Source: JBPEWY01 sp052032225
Lineage (GTDB): Bacteria; Bacteroidota; Bacteroidia; Flavobacteriales; Flavobacteriaceae
Direction of reading: 5' to 3'
Assembly: GCA_052032225.1 (NCBI GenBank)
Contig: JBPEWY010000066.1
Location: 42,993-106,992, forward strand
Length of the DNA stretch: 64,000 nucleotides
A program made the translations under genes and the position numbers. This document shows, piece after piece, positions 63,683 to 64,000 of the stretch. The number at the start of each line of letters is the position of its first letter. Position 1 is the first letter of the stretch. The notes beneath the pieces are model-generated. The model saw nothing but the letters and a program-made list of their open reading frames with translations, ran no database searches and was not told the origin of the DNA.

Positions 63683-64000
63683 TTAAAATGCTTCTTCTTT
63701 TTTTTCTGGTACCACTACTTTTTTTCTAAGATTTGTTTGGTAAATCTCTCGTTGTTTAGCATTTAGAATTTTAAGTATTTTTTTATCAAACTGTGTCTCG
63801 AGCTTTCTTATTTCGTAAAAATATTTATCAGCATTACTAGGGTTATTTTTAATAGTACTTTGCTTCTGATCTGATTTCTTTAAATGATTATAAATAATAG
63901 AATATACCCTATTAGCTTGTCTTCTGTCTAAGTCTAAAGCAGAGTTAAATTTATCAAATAGTTCTTGTGCAACTGCTTTTTGCTCATTGGTGTTCTTTTT
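63683..64000 (-). CDS. C-terminal part of a helical protein of unknown function (Spy-like pattern), cut by window edge
   Basis: An open minus-strand frame of 105 codons plus a TAA at 63683-63685, running off the right edge. The visible sequence is highly charged and helical (LFDKFNSALDLDRRQANRVYSIIYNH, FDKKILKILNAKQREIYQ). The paired L-x-x-x-Q elements recall the LTxxQ repeats of Spy/CpxP-type periplasmic proteins, but this is only a resemblance. The N-terminus, including any signal peptide, is not visible. Confidence 0.6.
   Translation of the reverse strand, partial: KKNTNEQKAVAQELFDKFNSALDLDRRQANRVYSIIYNHLKKSDQKQSTIKNNPSNADKYFYEIRKLETQFDKKILKILNAKQREIYQTNLRKKVVVPEKKEEAF

Overview
The window looks like a chromosomal stretch from a member of the Bacteroidota, most likely a Flavobacteriaceae. 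The evidence is the low GC content, the gldK-gldL-gldM-gldN gliding/type IX secretion operon, the fused ccoNO cytochrome oxidase gene, promoters with the Bacteroidota -7 element TAnnTTTG and no Shine-Dalgarno sequences, and several small protein families typical of this group. I see no prophage, integron, CRISPR array or intact insertion sequence. Gene density is high and no gene-free stretch exceeds 300 bases.

Layout. 1-6 kb: miaB (cut by the left edge), a membrane protein, topA and a degenerate arginase-fold protein. 6-10.6 kb: gldKLMN, the motor and ring of gliding motility and type IX secretion, closed by a strong terminator. 10.7-14.3 kb: an FAD oxidoreductase, a DUF983 protein, an ABC-F ATPase and a 58-residue CPXCG protein. 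14.3-25 kb: a microaerobic respiration block with a Crp/Fnr regulator, copper ATPase, ccoS, ccoNO fusion, ccoQ, mono-haem ccoP, ccoG, ccoH, a SafE-like membrane protein and convergent hemN. 25-30.3 kb: initiator tRNA, an NhaC-type antiporter, era, a SIMPL protein and der. 30.3-38 kb: TPM/TPM/LemA, a MerR regulator, an M23 peptidase, alaS, a GSCFA protein and a rhodanese. 37.6-54.8 kb: a phenylacetate catabolic block with a TetR regulator, paaE-A-B-C-D-G-H-I-J, an SDR, paaZ, a paaF-like hydratase and paaY, then a branched-chain 2-oxoacid dehydrogenase E2, ilvE and a fused E1. 54.8-64 kb: small lipoproteins, a SulP transporter, hutU, a small HELIH protein, a PLP enzyme, a LysM glucosaminidase, hemL, and a partial gene at the right edge.

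Three things stand out. (1) A TGAT-N4-ATCA-type box lies exactly 33 bp (centre to centre) upstream of a -7 element in front of the copper ATPase, ccoS and hemN. This is a small FNR-like regulon, with the regulator gene sharing one of the boxes. (2) The perfect 18-bp palindrome downstream of the paa promoter recurs in imperfect form before the E2-ilvE-E1 operon. No phenylacetate-CoA ligase (paaK) is present in the window, so phenylacetyl-CoA may be made from phenylalanine via phenylpyruvate by the co-regulated aminotransferase and dehydrogenase. This is a hypothesis. (3) PaaZ carries about 157 extra C-terminal residues that look like a DinB/DUF1569 four-helix domain, and the same operon holds an SDR and a crotonase that each lack expected catalytic residues.
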